In this document: positions 7,222 through 16,000 of the stretch, piece after piece
How positions within the stretch are numbered: the stretch's first letter is position 1
Layout: every line of letters begins with the position of its first letter
Made by a program: the position numbers and the translations under genes
NCBI GenBank assembly: GCA_017467745.1
Contig: JAFUKV010000186.1
Coordinates: forward strand, 1-20,798
DNA length: 20,798 nt
From: Bacteroidaceae bacterium
Lineage (GTDB): Bacteria > Bacteroidota > Bacteroidia > Bacteroidales > CHK158-818
Direction of reading: 5' to 3'
The notes under the pieces: model-generated
What the model was told of the DNA's origin: nothing
Databases searched by the model: none
The model's input: only the letters and a program-made list of their open reading frames with translations

Positions 7222-7237
7222 TATTTCACTATATTCG
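7207..7237 (+). promoter_or_regulatory. Possible promoter of the 157-residue protein gene
   Basis: TATATTCG (7230-7237) resembles TAnnTTTG with one mismatch, and a weak TTCG lies 19 bases upstream (7207-7210). It would overlap the nfo promoter head to head, so both genes may compete for polymerase. Confidence 0.4.
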
Positions 7238-7262
7238 CCAAATCTATACTAAGGATAAGACT

Positions 7263-7736
7263 ATGATAAATCAAATACTTAAACATTTCATTGATTTTAT
7301 ATACGGCACTAAGAAAATTGAGCGAAGGTTCAAAGCCGAACATCCCAACGAAACAGTTCTCGCATCGGACGCATGCAAAGGTATTTCCCCAAATCAAGAT
7401 AAAGACGTAAAAGGGGGAAGCGACTGGATTACAGCTCAACGGGCTGTTATACTTCTGACCGACAAAAGAATTGTTTGCGGAAAATGGGATATTCCCCTCT
7501 GCTCTATTACAGATGCGCATTTAATAGAATACTCCTCCTTATTCAGTTCCGGACAAGTACTGAAAATTCAAACTGAAAACGGAAAATTCTATCAATTCGG
7601 CATGCAAAAAAATCCGGAATGGATAAACCAATCCGCCTTACCGTTATCCTTAGAAAAAGGACAGTCTACAAACAGTGTATTCCGCTTTCTTTTTTGGTTG
7701 ATTATACTCGGTTATCTTGCATATTCTTTTATATAG
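7263..7736 (+). CDS. Small membrane-anchored protein with a PH-like domain, function unknown
   Basis: A 157-residue protein with no family I can name firmly. Residues about 55-125 alternate hydrophobic and polar positions as in a bacterial PH-like fold: WITAQRAVILLTDKRIVCG resembles the strand-turn LTDKRII of bPH/GRAM-like domains, followed by VLKIQTENGKFYQFGM. Residues 139-156 form one C-terminal membrane helix (VFRFLFWLIILGYLAYSFI), so the domain would face the cytoplasm as a tail-anchored protein. There is no signal peptide. It lies 13 bases before the RNA methyltransferase gene and is probably cotranscribed with it. The coding call is supported by position, start context and neighbour spacing; the domain call is tentative. 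Confidence 0.75.
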   Translation: MINQILKHFIDFIYGTKKIERRFKAEHPNETVLASDACKGISPNQDKDVKGGSDWITAQRAVILLTDKRIVCGKWDIPLCSITDAHLIEYSSLFSSGQVLKIQTENGKFYQFGMQKNPEWINQSALPLSLEKGQSTNSVFRFLFWLIILGYLAYSFI

Positions 7737-7749
7737 AGATTCGTAAACA

Positions 7750-8502
7750 ATGCTAAGCAAAAACAAAATACGGTTTATCCGTTCGCTCGAAACAAAAAAA
7801 ACACGTCAAGAAGAAAACTGTTTTCTTGCCGAAGGCAACAAATTAGTTGCCGATACGATTAGACACTTCAACTGCCGATTGTTAATCACTACGCAAGAAT
7901 GGCAAGAACAGCATCCGGATATTTCCGCACAGGAGATAATAACCGCTACAAAAGATGAAATACGAAAATGCTCTCTACTAAAAAATCCGCAAGACGTAAT
8001 AGCCGTTTATGAAAAGCCCGTACATAAAATAGAGACAGATTTATTAAAAAAGCAACTGGTCTTAGCATTAGACTCCGTGCAAGATCCCGGCAATCTGGGT
8101 ACAATCGTGCGAATAGCCGACTGGTTCGGCATCTCCAATATCGTATGCTCGGCAGAATGCGCAGACATTTACAATCCCAAGACAGTGCAGGCCACTATGG
8201 GAGCGATAGCGCGCGTACAGGTACACTACACCTCTTTATCCCGTTTCCTGAAAGACATACATCCCTCGCCTATTTACGGAACATTTTTAGAAGGAAACGA
8301 CATTTACGAGGAATCTCTTTCCGCTAACGGCGTTATTGTTATGGGAAACGAAGGGAACGGCATTTCAGATGAAATAAAACAACTGATAGACAAAAAACTT
8401 TACATACCCAATTATCCGGCAAATACCGAGACCTCCGAATCACTCAACGTAGCAATCGCCACAGCCGTTACCTGTGCCGAATTCAGACGCAGAATCCGTT
8501 AA
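7750..8502 (+). CDS. SpoU/TrmH-family RNA 2'-O-methyltransferase
   Basis: A 250-residue SPOUT-fold enzyme that uses S-adenosylmethionine to methylate a ribose 2'-OH in rRNA or tRNA. Residues 1-95 form the substrate-binding N-terminal domain (FLAEGNKLVAD at 25-35 is typical). The three SpoU motifs follow: LDSVQDPGNLGTIVRIADWFG (107-127, with N115 and R121), VIVMGNEGNGIS (195-206), and YIPNYPANTETSESLNVAIATAV (218-240, with S231-L232-N233), which form the knot that binds the cofactor. The target nucleotide cannot be read from sequence; 23S rRNA (RlmB-like) is a common guess. The stop codon shares the bases TTAA with that of the opposing phosphorylase gene. No terminator lies between them. Confidence 0.93.
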   Translation: MLSKNKIRFIRSLETKKTRQEENCFLAEGNKLVADTIRHFNCRLLITTQEWQEQHPDISAQEIITATKDEIRKCSLLKNPQDVIAVYEKPVHKIETDLLKKQLVLALDSVQDPGNLGTIVRIADWFGISNIVCSAECADIYNPKTVQATMGAIARVQVHYTSLSRFLKDIHPSPIYGTFLEGNDIYEESLSANGVIVMGNEGNGISDEIKQLIDKKLYIPNYPANTETSESLNVAIATAVTCAEFRRRIR

Positions 8503-9371
8503 ATACGATCTAATACAGTTTTCAGCAACTCTTCTATCGACCCGCGATATTGCGTATTGGTATCATGAGCTAATCTATTGGCTATGATGCTGCACACGGT
8601 CATGGCACGATGTCCCATCAACCGAGCTAAACCGGCCAAAGCAGAACTCTCCATTTCATAATTCGTAACAGACATGCCATTATAAGAAAATGATTCTATT
8701 TTACTATTCAATTCCGGATCTGCTAACGGAAGACGTAACTCCCTACCCTGCGGTCCATAAAAACCATTGGCTGAAATAGTAGTACCCATTACCATCTCAC
8801 CCTGACTGATCTGCTCCGCCAGATCGGCATCGGCGTCTACAACGTAAGGCGCAGCCCACAAAGGCGACCAATTGACATGACGACAAAAAGCATCCTCAAA
8901 AGCCAAATCACAAACATCATTACGACCGGCATAAAAATTCAGAACCCCATCGAACCCAATAGATTTCCGGGCAACGACTGCCGTCCCTACCGGAACATAA
9001 GGCTGCAATCCTCCCGATGTTCCTACACGTACCATTGTTAAACGACGAAACTCTTCCTTCTCCGTCCGATTTTCCAAATCGATATTAGCCAACGCGTCCA
9101 ACTCATTTAGCACAATATCAATATTATCCGTACCTATACCATGCGACAAAGCCGTAATCCGTTTCCCGACATACCATCCTGTTACGGTATGAAATTCCCG
9201 ATTCGTTACATCACACTCTTTTTCATCGAAATAAGAAGCCACAAGATCTACTCTCGCAGGATCGCCCATCATAATAATTTTATCGGACAATTGTTCAGGG
9301 TGCAGATGCAAATGAAACACCGAACCGTCGTTGTTAAGAATTAATTCGGAATCAGAAAAGTACTTTGCCAT
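8499..9371 (-). CDS. Nucleoside phosphorylase, uridine phosphorylase type
   Basis: A 290-residue cytoplasmic enzyme of the PNP/UDP family, which splits nucleosides with phosphate into base and ribose-1-phosphate for salvage. Visible motifs: MMGDPARV (34-41, phosphate loop), SHGIGTDN (76-83), VRVGTSGGL (114-122, base and phosphate site), NGFYGPQGR (202-210) and TNYEMESSAL (236-245), where the Met-Glu pair binds the ribose. The GFYGPQGR stretch and overall wording favour uridine phosphorylase over purine specificity, but this is inference. It converges on the RNA methyltransferase gene, with overlapping stops. A weak TATTTTCG (9411-9404) upstream could be its -7 element. Confidence 0.88.
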   Translation of the reverse strand: MAKYFSDSELILNNDGSVFHLHLHPEQLSDKIIMMGDPARVDLVASYFDEKECDVTNREFHTVTGWYVGKRITALSHGIGTDNIDIVLNELDALANIDLENRTEKEEFRRLTMVRVGTSGGLQPYVPVGTAVVARKSIGFDGVLNFYAGRNDVCDLAFEDAFCRHVNWSPLWAAPYVVDADADLAEQISQGEMVMGTTISANGFYGPQGRELRLPLADPELNSKIESFSYNGMSVTNYEMESSALAGLARLMGHRAMTVCSIIANRLAHDTNTQYRGSIEELLKTVLDRI

Positions 9372-9590
9372 AACAGTATGTTTTTAAGGAAATTGTACTG
9401 CTACGAAAATAATCATTATTCGCAAGATATAAAAATAAATAAACAAAAAACATTACTATATGGTAGCTATCTCCATAACTCAACACCATTTTTTACAATA
9501 AAATCATATATTTGCAAGTATAAACATGCCTATTGATTATGAACGAATGGCTCCATTATAACAACAGAAATAAAAAGATACAAAATAATG
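9372..9590. other. Non-coding stretch before the methyltransferase relic
   Basis: No sustained open frame is visible. A very short frame from ATG 9526 (MPIDYERMAPL) ends at once and may be the broken N-terminus of the same lost gene. Together with the relic this makes a gene-free span of 494 bases between the phosphorylase and the next intact gene. Confidence 0.45.
9507..9514 (+). promoter_or_regulatory. Consensus -7 element upstream of the methyltransferase relic
   Basis: TATATTTG matches TAnnTTTG exactly, but no TTTG lies at the expected distance upstream. It may have driven the now decayed gene and could still transcribe the downstream phosphatase-fold gene, which has no clear promoter of its own. 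Confidence 0.4.
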
Positions 9591-9869
9591 GTAACTCAAA
9601 AACCTACCTATCCGGTATATCCGACTGAAAAAAAATGCTGAACTATTAGATTTAGTTGTCACAACCCTGTCAAACTCTAAAAACATTGTTCTCGATTTTA
9701 CTGCGGTAGCGGCACAACATTAAAAGCAAACGGACAAAAATGGATAGATATAAACCAATCAGACATAACCATAGACGAAACAAAAATGGAAATCTTTCGA
9801 TCATACCAATTTATCGGCTTAGACAATACAGATATAATTATCAAACACATTATAACAAAACGGCAATGA
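9591..9869 (+). pseudogene. Decayed C-terminal fragment of an adenine-type DNA methyltransferase
   Basis: Read with two frame changes, this stretch gives PVYPTEKNAELLDLV, then SNSKNIVLDF, then YCGSGTTLKANGQKWIDINQS. This is the C-terminal signature of N6/N4 DNA methyltransferases (YPTEK block, then the D-F-x-CGSGTT SAM-binding motif, then WIGIDQS). Frame changes: one extra A in the run at 9628-9635, and one missing base at 9697-9701 (TTTAC where TTTTAC is expected). After the second shift the frame stays open to TGA 9867-9869. The catalytic and target-recognition parts are missing and the region after GSGTTLKA looks shortened, so it cannot be functional. No restriction gene is adjacent. It is likely a relic of a lost restriction-modification or phage methylase. 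Confidence 0.62.
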
Positions 9870-10786
9870 AAAAATCGATCTTTTCTTTTATCGTGCTGTT
9901 GTGTATAGGTCTTAATATACAAGCACAACAACTAAATGTAGCAACATACAATTTACGAAATGCCAATCGAGGAGACTCGATAAACGGAAATGGTTGGGGG
10001 CAACGTTATCCGGTAGTTGCAGAACTGGTGCAGTTTCACGATTTTGACATCTTCGGCACACAAGAGTGTAAACATCATCAATTACAAGATTTAATTGAAG
10101 CCATGCCTCAATACACATACATCGGCGTAGGACGCGACGATGGAAAACAAAGCGGGGAATATGCCGCCATCTTCTATAAGAAAGATAAATTCAAACTAAT
10201 AGAACATGGCGATTTTTGGTTATCTACGGAAACAGCCTATCCCAACAAAGGTTGGGACGCAGCTTTACCACGCATCTGCACTTGGGGAATTTTTAAAGAA
10301 AAGAAAACCGGATTTAAATTCATGTTCTTCAACCTGCACATGGATCACATAGGCGTAGAAGCTCGTAAAGAGAGCGCAAAACTGATTTTAGCGAAGATTA
10401 AAGAAACCGGAGGAAAGTTGCCCGTTATTTTAACCGGCGATTTCAACGTAGACCAGACAAACGAAAGCTATAAATTACTGAATGAATCGGGAATTTTGCA
10501 CGACTCGTATGAAGCCGCCAAATTCCGTTATGCAACAAACGGAACATTCAATAGTTTTAATCCCAACTTGAAAACAAATAGTCGCATAGACCACATATTT
10601 ATCAGCAAACCGTTTACAGTACAAAAATACGGTGTATTGACCGACACCTACCGATCGGAAATTTCCGATAGCCAAAAGGAAATAAAATCATCCAACTTTC
10701 CCAAAGAAGTTTCTCTACACAAATATCAAGCCCGTACCCCATCCGACCATTTTCCCGTAATGGTGATATTGAAATACAAAAAGTAA
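9866..10786 (+). CDS. Secreted endonuclease/exonuclease/phosphatase-fold protein
   Basis: A 306-residue predicted exported hydrolase. Residues 1-20 (MKKSIFSFIVLLCIGLNIQA) are a signal peptide, so the start at 9866 is preferred over an in-frame upstream ATG at 9740 whose extra 42 codons are basic, non-hydrophobic and overlap the methyltransferase relic. The mature part has every block of the metal-dependent EEP fold: ATYNLR (26-31), GTQE (64-67, metal ligand E67), GEYAAIFYKKDKF (98-109), NLHMDHIG (156-163), TGDFN (190-194), SRIDHIF (239-245) and SDHFPV (293-298, catalytic D-H). Substrates of the family include DNA, phosphoinositides and sphingomyelin; which applies is unknown, and a periplasmic or surface phosphodiesterase is likely. 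Its ATG overlaps the TGA of the relic (ATGA). Confidence 0.88.
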   Translation: MKKSIFSFIVLLCIGLNIQAQQLNVATYNLRNANRGDSINGNGWGQRYPVVAELVQFHDFDIFGTQECKHHQLQDLIEAMPQYTYIGVGRDDGKQSGEYAAIFYKKDKFKLIEHGDFWLSTETAYPNKGWDAALPRICTWGIFKEKKTGFKFMFFNLHMDHIGVEARKESAKLILAKIKETGGKLPVILTGDFNVDQTNESYKLLNESGILHDSYEAAKFRYATNGTFNSFNPNLKTNSRIDHIFISKPFTVQKYGVLTDTYRSEISDSQKEIKSSNFPKEVSLHKYQARTPSDHFPVMVILKYKK

Positions 10787-10796
10787 TTCAGTCTAA

Positions 10797-10844
10797 ATAA
10801 AAAGACGACCTGTCTAAAATTTATTAGACAGGTCGTCTTTTTAT
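10797..10844. terminator. Bidirectional terminator between the EEP gene and lpxA
   Basis: A perfect 21-bp stem (10797-10817 with 10824-10844) with a 6-base loop; A run on the left, T run on the right. It ends both the plus-strand EEP gene (10786) and the minus-strand efflux operon (10866). Confidence 0.9.
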
Positions 10845-10865
10845 ATAACGTGAGTTCGGGATAAA

Positions 10866-11648
10866 TTAGATATCACGATTTATAGCCATAAGCCCACGCT
10901 TAGATTTCGCTATGAAATCAAGCATATAAGAAATCTCAGGCGAAAGAGTAATTTCTTCATGTATCCTTCTTACTGCATTTTCTAAACTCGTTCCACATTG
11001 ATAAATCTGACGATACGCTTTGGCAATATCATCAATAATATCTCTGGAAAAACCGTGTTTACCCATAATAACGGCATTTATTCCGTAATATGATATAGGG
11101 TTATGAGCAGCCACGATAAACGGAGGCACATCACGATTCGCTCTACACCCGCCCTTTATCAAAACCCAACTTCCCACTCGACATCCTTGATGTAGAATCA
11201 CATTACTGCTGAGAATTGCTTTATCATCAATAACACATTCTCCGGCAATTTTAGTTCCGGTTCCGATAACGCATTGATTTCCGATTTTCGTATCATGTGA
11301 AACATGAACTCCCTCCATCAAGAAACAACCGTTTCCTATCTCGGTACAACCGTCTTTTGTTGTCGCACGGTTTATAATTACTTTTTCTCGGATAGTATTA
11401 TCGTTACCTATTTTCAAGATAGTATCATCGCCATTAAATCTAAAATCTTGCGGAATAGCACCAACAATAGCACCCTGAAAAACCTTATTGCCAGAACCCA
11501 TCCGGGAACCGCTTAATACACTGGCATACGGCATAATGGTACAACCGTCTCCAATTTCTACATTTCCATCGATATACGCAAACGGCATAATATTTACATC
11601 ATTGCCAATTTTTGCACTCGGATCTACATAGGCTAAAGGACTAATCAT
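10866..11648 (-). CDS. lpxA: Acyl-ACP--UDP-N-acetylglucosamine O-acyltransferase (LpxA)
   Basis: A 260-residue left-handed beta-helix protein: hexapeptide repeats from residue 1 to about 185 ([ILV]-G-x4 pattern, such as AKIGNDVNIMPFAYIDGNVEIGDG) followed by a helical C-terminal domain. This is the length and layout of LpxA, which moves a hydroxyacyl chain from ACP to UDP-GlcNAc, the first step of lipid A synthesis in the cytoplasm. The active-site stretch FLMEGVHVSHDTKIGN (109-124) carries H118, equivalent to E. coli H125. GAIPQDFRF (63-71) and DVPPFIVAAHNP (173-184) are also LpxA-like. It is the last gene of the efflux operon, 26 bases after the channel gene, not in an lpxD-lpxC/fabZ-lpxA cluster. 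It may be a second lpxA or the only one; the window cannot tell. Confidence 0.9.
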   Translation of the reverse strand: MISPLAYVDPSAKIGNDVNIMPFAYIDGNVEIGDGCTIMPYASVLSGSRMGSGNKVFQGAIVGAIPQDFRFNGDDTILKIGNDNTIREKVIINRATTKDGCTEIGNGCFLMEGVHVSHDTKIGNQCVIGTGTKIAGECVIDDKAILSSNVILHQGCRVGSWVLIKGGCRANRDVPPFIVAAHNPISYYGINAVIMGKHGFSRDIIDDIAKAYRQIYQCGTSLENAVRRIHEEITLSPEISYMLDFIAKSKRGLMAINRDI

Positions 11649-11674
11649 AATACTTCTTTTTTAAGGTTAAACTT

Positions 11675-13063
11675 TCAACGTCCTCCTCCTAACGCATGAT
11701 ACAGATTGATAACAGACTGCATCCGTTGGAAATTATCGGCAACTTCTGACAACTGTGCACTAAGCAACGATTGTTGAGCTGTCAACACTTCCAAATACGT
11801 ATGAGAAGAATCCAAATATAATAAATCTTGCGTATATTCCACAGATTTTTCAAGAGATTTTATTTGTTCTTTTCTCTGAACCAATTTCTCCTCAGCAGCT
11901 TGATATTGTACCAAAGCGTTGCTGACCTCGCTACCCGCATTCAATATACTCTGTTGAAAAGCGATAAGAGCCTCTTCCTGCTGAGCTTTCGCTATCTTCA
12001 ACTGAGCCACGTTAGCACCTCTCGCAAACAACGGTTGAGTAAGAGATGCAACAGCTGACGCAAAGAATTTTGCAGGATTCATTATTATACCTCCGGCGCT
12101 ATTAGTCCAACCCGCAGAACCGCTTATAACCAAATTCGGATAAAAAGCGGAACGAGCTATATTCGTATTATAATAAGCTCCGGCTAATACCATTTCCGCA
12201 GAACGCACATCCGGACGGTTCGATAACATCTGGACAGGAATACCCGTATTCATTTCCACAGGGAATTGTTGCTCTTCAATTGTTCCGCGTACAATCATCT
12301 GAGGAGCTTGTCCCAACAATACGGAAAGCGCATTCTCTGACTCACTTATTTGGCGGCGCAAATCTGACAAAGACGCTACAATTGCATAATAATTGGCTTC
12401 ACTCTGCACCACTGCGGCTTCGTTTACATTACCCGCCGCTTTCAGATCTTTCATCATCTGTACGTTCTTTTCCCAGTTCCGGGCAGTCTGTTCTGTGATA
12501 GATAACTGGCGGTCTAACATCAACAACGTATAGTAATAATTCGCTACTGTCGATATTACCTGAGTTTGAACAGCCTGCTTATAAGCCTCGCTCTGTAATA
12601 ATGCAGCCTTAGCGCCTCGTTTAGAATTCAGCAAACGGCCAAATAAATCTATCTCCCAACTGGCTGCCACCGGCAATTGATATGACCATTGCGCTGACGA
12701 TTTATCAAAACTGCTTACCGTACCTTGCGGAGCGAGTGACAACGACGGAAGAAACGCCAAGCGAGACGTCATTAAACGAGCTTCCGCTTCGCTAACTCGC
12801 AATGCAGCAGTTTTTAAGTCGGAATTATTCTCTAATCCTTGTCTAATCAGATGTTGTAATTGCGGGTCGGTAAACACCTGCTCCCAAGGTAAATTCCCCA
12901 TATTCGTGGTATCCGATACCGACAATGTATCTGTTACCGATACCGGATCACGGTACATCCCTTTCGTATCAACATCGGGACGTTTATACGGCTTATAGAT
13001 ATGGCAACTGCTTACTCCTACCGCCAACAATACGATATATAGAATGTTTCTTTTCATTTTCAT
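11675..13063 (-). CDS. TolC/NodT-family outer-membrane efflux lipoprotein
   Basis: A 462-residue outer-membrane factor that forms the exit duct of a tripartite pump. Signal peptide with lipobox VSSC (Cys20), followed by YKPYKRPD, typical of the NodT/OprM class. Two repeats of the outer-membrane efflux fold are visible: LIRQGLENNSDLKTAALRVSEAEARL and SWEIDLFGRL in the first half, and IPVQMLSNRPDVRSAEMVLAGAYYNTNIARSAFYPNLVISGSAG in the second. The C-terminus (INLYHALGGGR) has the usual LGGG ending. The start could also be codon 3. It lies 28 bases after the RND pump gene and 26 before lpxA, hence is one operon with both. Confidence 0.94.
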   Translation of the reverse strand: MKMKRNILYIVLLAVGVSSCHIYKPYKRPDVDTKGMYRDPVSVTDTLSVSDTTNMGNLPWEQVFTDPQLQHLIRQGLENNSDLKTAALRVSEAEARLMTSRLAFLPSLSLAPQGTVSSFDKSSAQWSYQLPVAASWEIDLFGRLLNSKRGAKAALLQSEAYKQAVQTQVISTVANYYYTLLMLDRQLSITEQTARNWEKNVQMMKDLKAAGNVNEAAVVQSEANYYAIVASLSDLRRQISESENALSVLLGQAPQMIVRGTIEEQQFPVEMNTGIPVQMLSNRPDVRSAEMVLAGAYYNTNIARSAFYPNLVISGSAGWTNSAGGIIMNPAKFFASAVASLTQPLFARGANVAQLKIAKAQQEEALIAFQQSILNAGSEVSNALVQYQAAEEKLVQRKEQIKSLEKSVEYTQDLLYLDSSHTYLEVLTAQQSLLSAQLSEVADNFQRMQSVINLYHALGGGR

Positions 13064-13091
13064 TTCTTTTATAATATTTCCGAGGCCGTTA

Positions 13092-16000
13092 TTATTTAGA
13101 ATACTGTTCTATTTCAGGCTCTAATTCACTATTGTCAAGATCTTTCCATTCAATAGGTTTGAAGTGTTCTTGCAAATGTTCAAACACGACGAACAACGCC
13201 GGAACAACAAATATCTGACAGATCATACCTATCAACATACCGCCGACTGCTCCTGTACCCAACGTACTGTTCCCGTTTGCACCGACACCGGAAGCAAACA
13301 TCAACGGAAGCAGACCGACAATCAAAGCCAACGAAGTCATCAAAATAGGACGAAGACGAGCAGCAGCACCATCTATCGCTGCATTTACAACAGACATGCC
13401 TGTCTTTCGTCTATCCAAAGCAAACTCGGTTATCAAGATAGCATTTTTTGCCAACAAACCTACCAACATAATCAACGAAATCTGCATATAGATATTATTT
13501 TCCACACCTAATAATTGGGCGAAAATAAAACTTCCGCATAGCCCGAAAGGAATAGACAATATCACAACCAAAGGCAATATATAACTTTCATATTGTGCAC
13601 TAAACAAAAAATATACGAAGACAAGACACAATGCAAATATAATGGCAGTAGTATTTGCTCCCGTCGATTGTTCCTCGCGCGTCATACCGGAAAACTCAAA
13701 ACCGTATCCCGTAGGCAAAGTTTCTGCGGCAACCTCTTCTATCGCTTTAATTGCCTGACCTGAACTATACCCTGCTGCCGGAGCACCATTAACAGATATG
13801 GCTGTAAACATATTAAAACGCTTGATATTATCCGGCCCATAAACCTTACGCAATGTCATAAATTGGGTTATCGGAGCCATCTCATTCCCATTACGGATTT
13901 TGATATTGTTCAATGTTTCAGGATTAATGCGATAATCAATATCACCTTGCACCATTACACGATACAATTTACCGAATCGGTTAAAATTAGACGCATACAT
14001 ACCGCCGTAATATCCTTGCAATGCAGTTAAAACATCACTCGGACTGATTCCGGCCTGTTTACATTTGGCAACATCTACATCCACCATATATTGAGGGAAT
14101 GTCGGATTAAAAGACGTTTGAGCCGTTGCAATCTCAGGGCGTTCTCGCAATTTAGCCAAGAAATTATTTGCAACATCGAAGAACGTATTCAGATCCCCCC
14201 CCGTTTTATCTTGCAAATTCAATTCAAAACCATTTGTTATACTATAACCGGGAATCATAGGAGGAGCGAACAACAGAACCCTTGCGTCTTTAACAGCGGC
14301 CTGTGTTGTCATATACAACGAACCGATAACCGAATTTACATCTTGCCCTTCTCCCCGTTCAGACCAATCTTTCAATTTACAGATAAACGTTCCGTAACAA
14401 CTGCCTTGACCGGCAATAAAGCTATATCCCACAATCATCGTACGTGCTCTAATGTCAGGATTATCGGCAATAAGACTATCAACTTTCTCCATTGCTGCAG
14501 TAGTCTGCTCCATAGATGTAGCCGGAGGCATATCGACTACCGCAAAGAATGTTCCCGTATCTTCATTCGGGACCAACCCTGACGGAGTAATATTCATTAA
14601 GAAGACCAATAAAACTATCGAAATAACGACAGAAGCAAATGAAAGCCATTTTTTATGAATGAAGAACATTATTCCGCCTTTATACTTTTTCAATACCGCA
14701 TCATAGGCTGTATTGAAAGAGGTATGGAAACGTTGAACAAATGAAACTTTCTTATTCTCGCCGTTTCCTGAATGAGGTTTCAAAAACATGGCACACAATG
14801 CAGGACTTAAAGTCAACGCATTCAAAGCTGACAGTCCGATAGAAATGGCCATAGTTAAACCGAATTGGCGGTAGAACGTACCGGATGTTCCGGACATAAA
14901 ACTAACCGGAATAAACACGGACATCATAACCAACGTAATAGAGATGATAGCGCCGGAAATTTCGTTCATCGCATCGATAGATGCTTTACGTGCCGATTTA
15001 TACCCTACGTCTAACTTGGCATGGACCGCCTCGACGACGACTATCGCATCGTCCACCACTATCGCAATTGCCAGCACAAGGGCACAGAGCGTCAATAAGT
15101 TTACACTGAAACCGATAATATACAAGAAGAAGAATGTACCTATCAACGCCACTGGTATAGCAATAGACGGAATCAATGTAGAACGCAAATCCTGCAAGAA
15201 GATATATACGACAATAAATACCAGAATAAACGCTTCAAGCAATGTTTTTATTACCTCATGAATAGATGCGAACAAGAAATCATTGGTATTTAATAATATT
15301 GCCACTTTTACACCCGGAGGAAAATCCTTTTCCGCATTCTTCAACAACTCTTCTATGTTTTTAATAATTTCCGTAGCATTTGATCCTGCTGTTTGAAAAA
15401 TCATAGAAGTAACACCCGGATGACCATCAACTCTATTGTCATATCCGTATGTCAAACGTCCCAATTCTACCCGAGCAATATCTTTCAGCCTCAATATTTC
15501 GCCATTTGACGTAGCGCGAATAACAATATCTTCAAATTCCTCCGCCGTTTCCAAACGTCCTTTATATTTCATAATGTATTGGAACGACTGATCGCCACTT
15601 TCTCCAAATTGTCCCGGAGCAGCTTCAATATTCTGTTCGGCCAAAGCTGCGACAACATCGGTAGGCATTAAATTATATTGCGCCATAACATCTGGCTTCA
15701 ACCAGATACGCATAGAATAATTAGCCCCCATTACCATAGCTTCCCCTACACCGGGTACACGCTGTACTTCCGGAATCAAATTAATTTTCGCATAGTTTTC
15801 AAGAAACTCTACATCATACTTATCATCCGAACTATATATAGAGAACCCCATCAACATACTGGTTTGACGTTTCTGGGTAATGACCCCTACTTTCGTAACC
15901 TCTGCCGGCAATAATCCCGTAGCTTTCGATACACGGTTCTGTACATTTACAGCAGCCATATCCGGATCGGTTCCTTGCTTAAAGTAAATCTGAATGCTGG

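Noticed and set aside
6322..7520. Open frames at 6322-6681 (+) and 7170-7520 (-)
   Set aside because: The first is antisense to nfo, whose nine metal ligands are all intact. The second is antisense to the 157-residue gene and runs across the two promoters.
9740..9865. In-frame upstream extension of the EEP protein from ATG 9740
   Set aside because: The extra residues are basic and not hydrophobic, would bury a clear signal peptide, and coincide with the methyltransferase relic in another frame.
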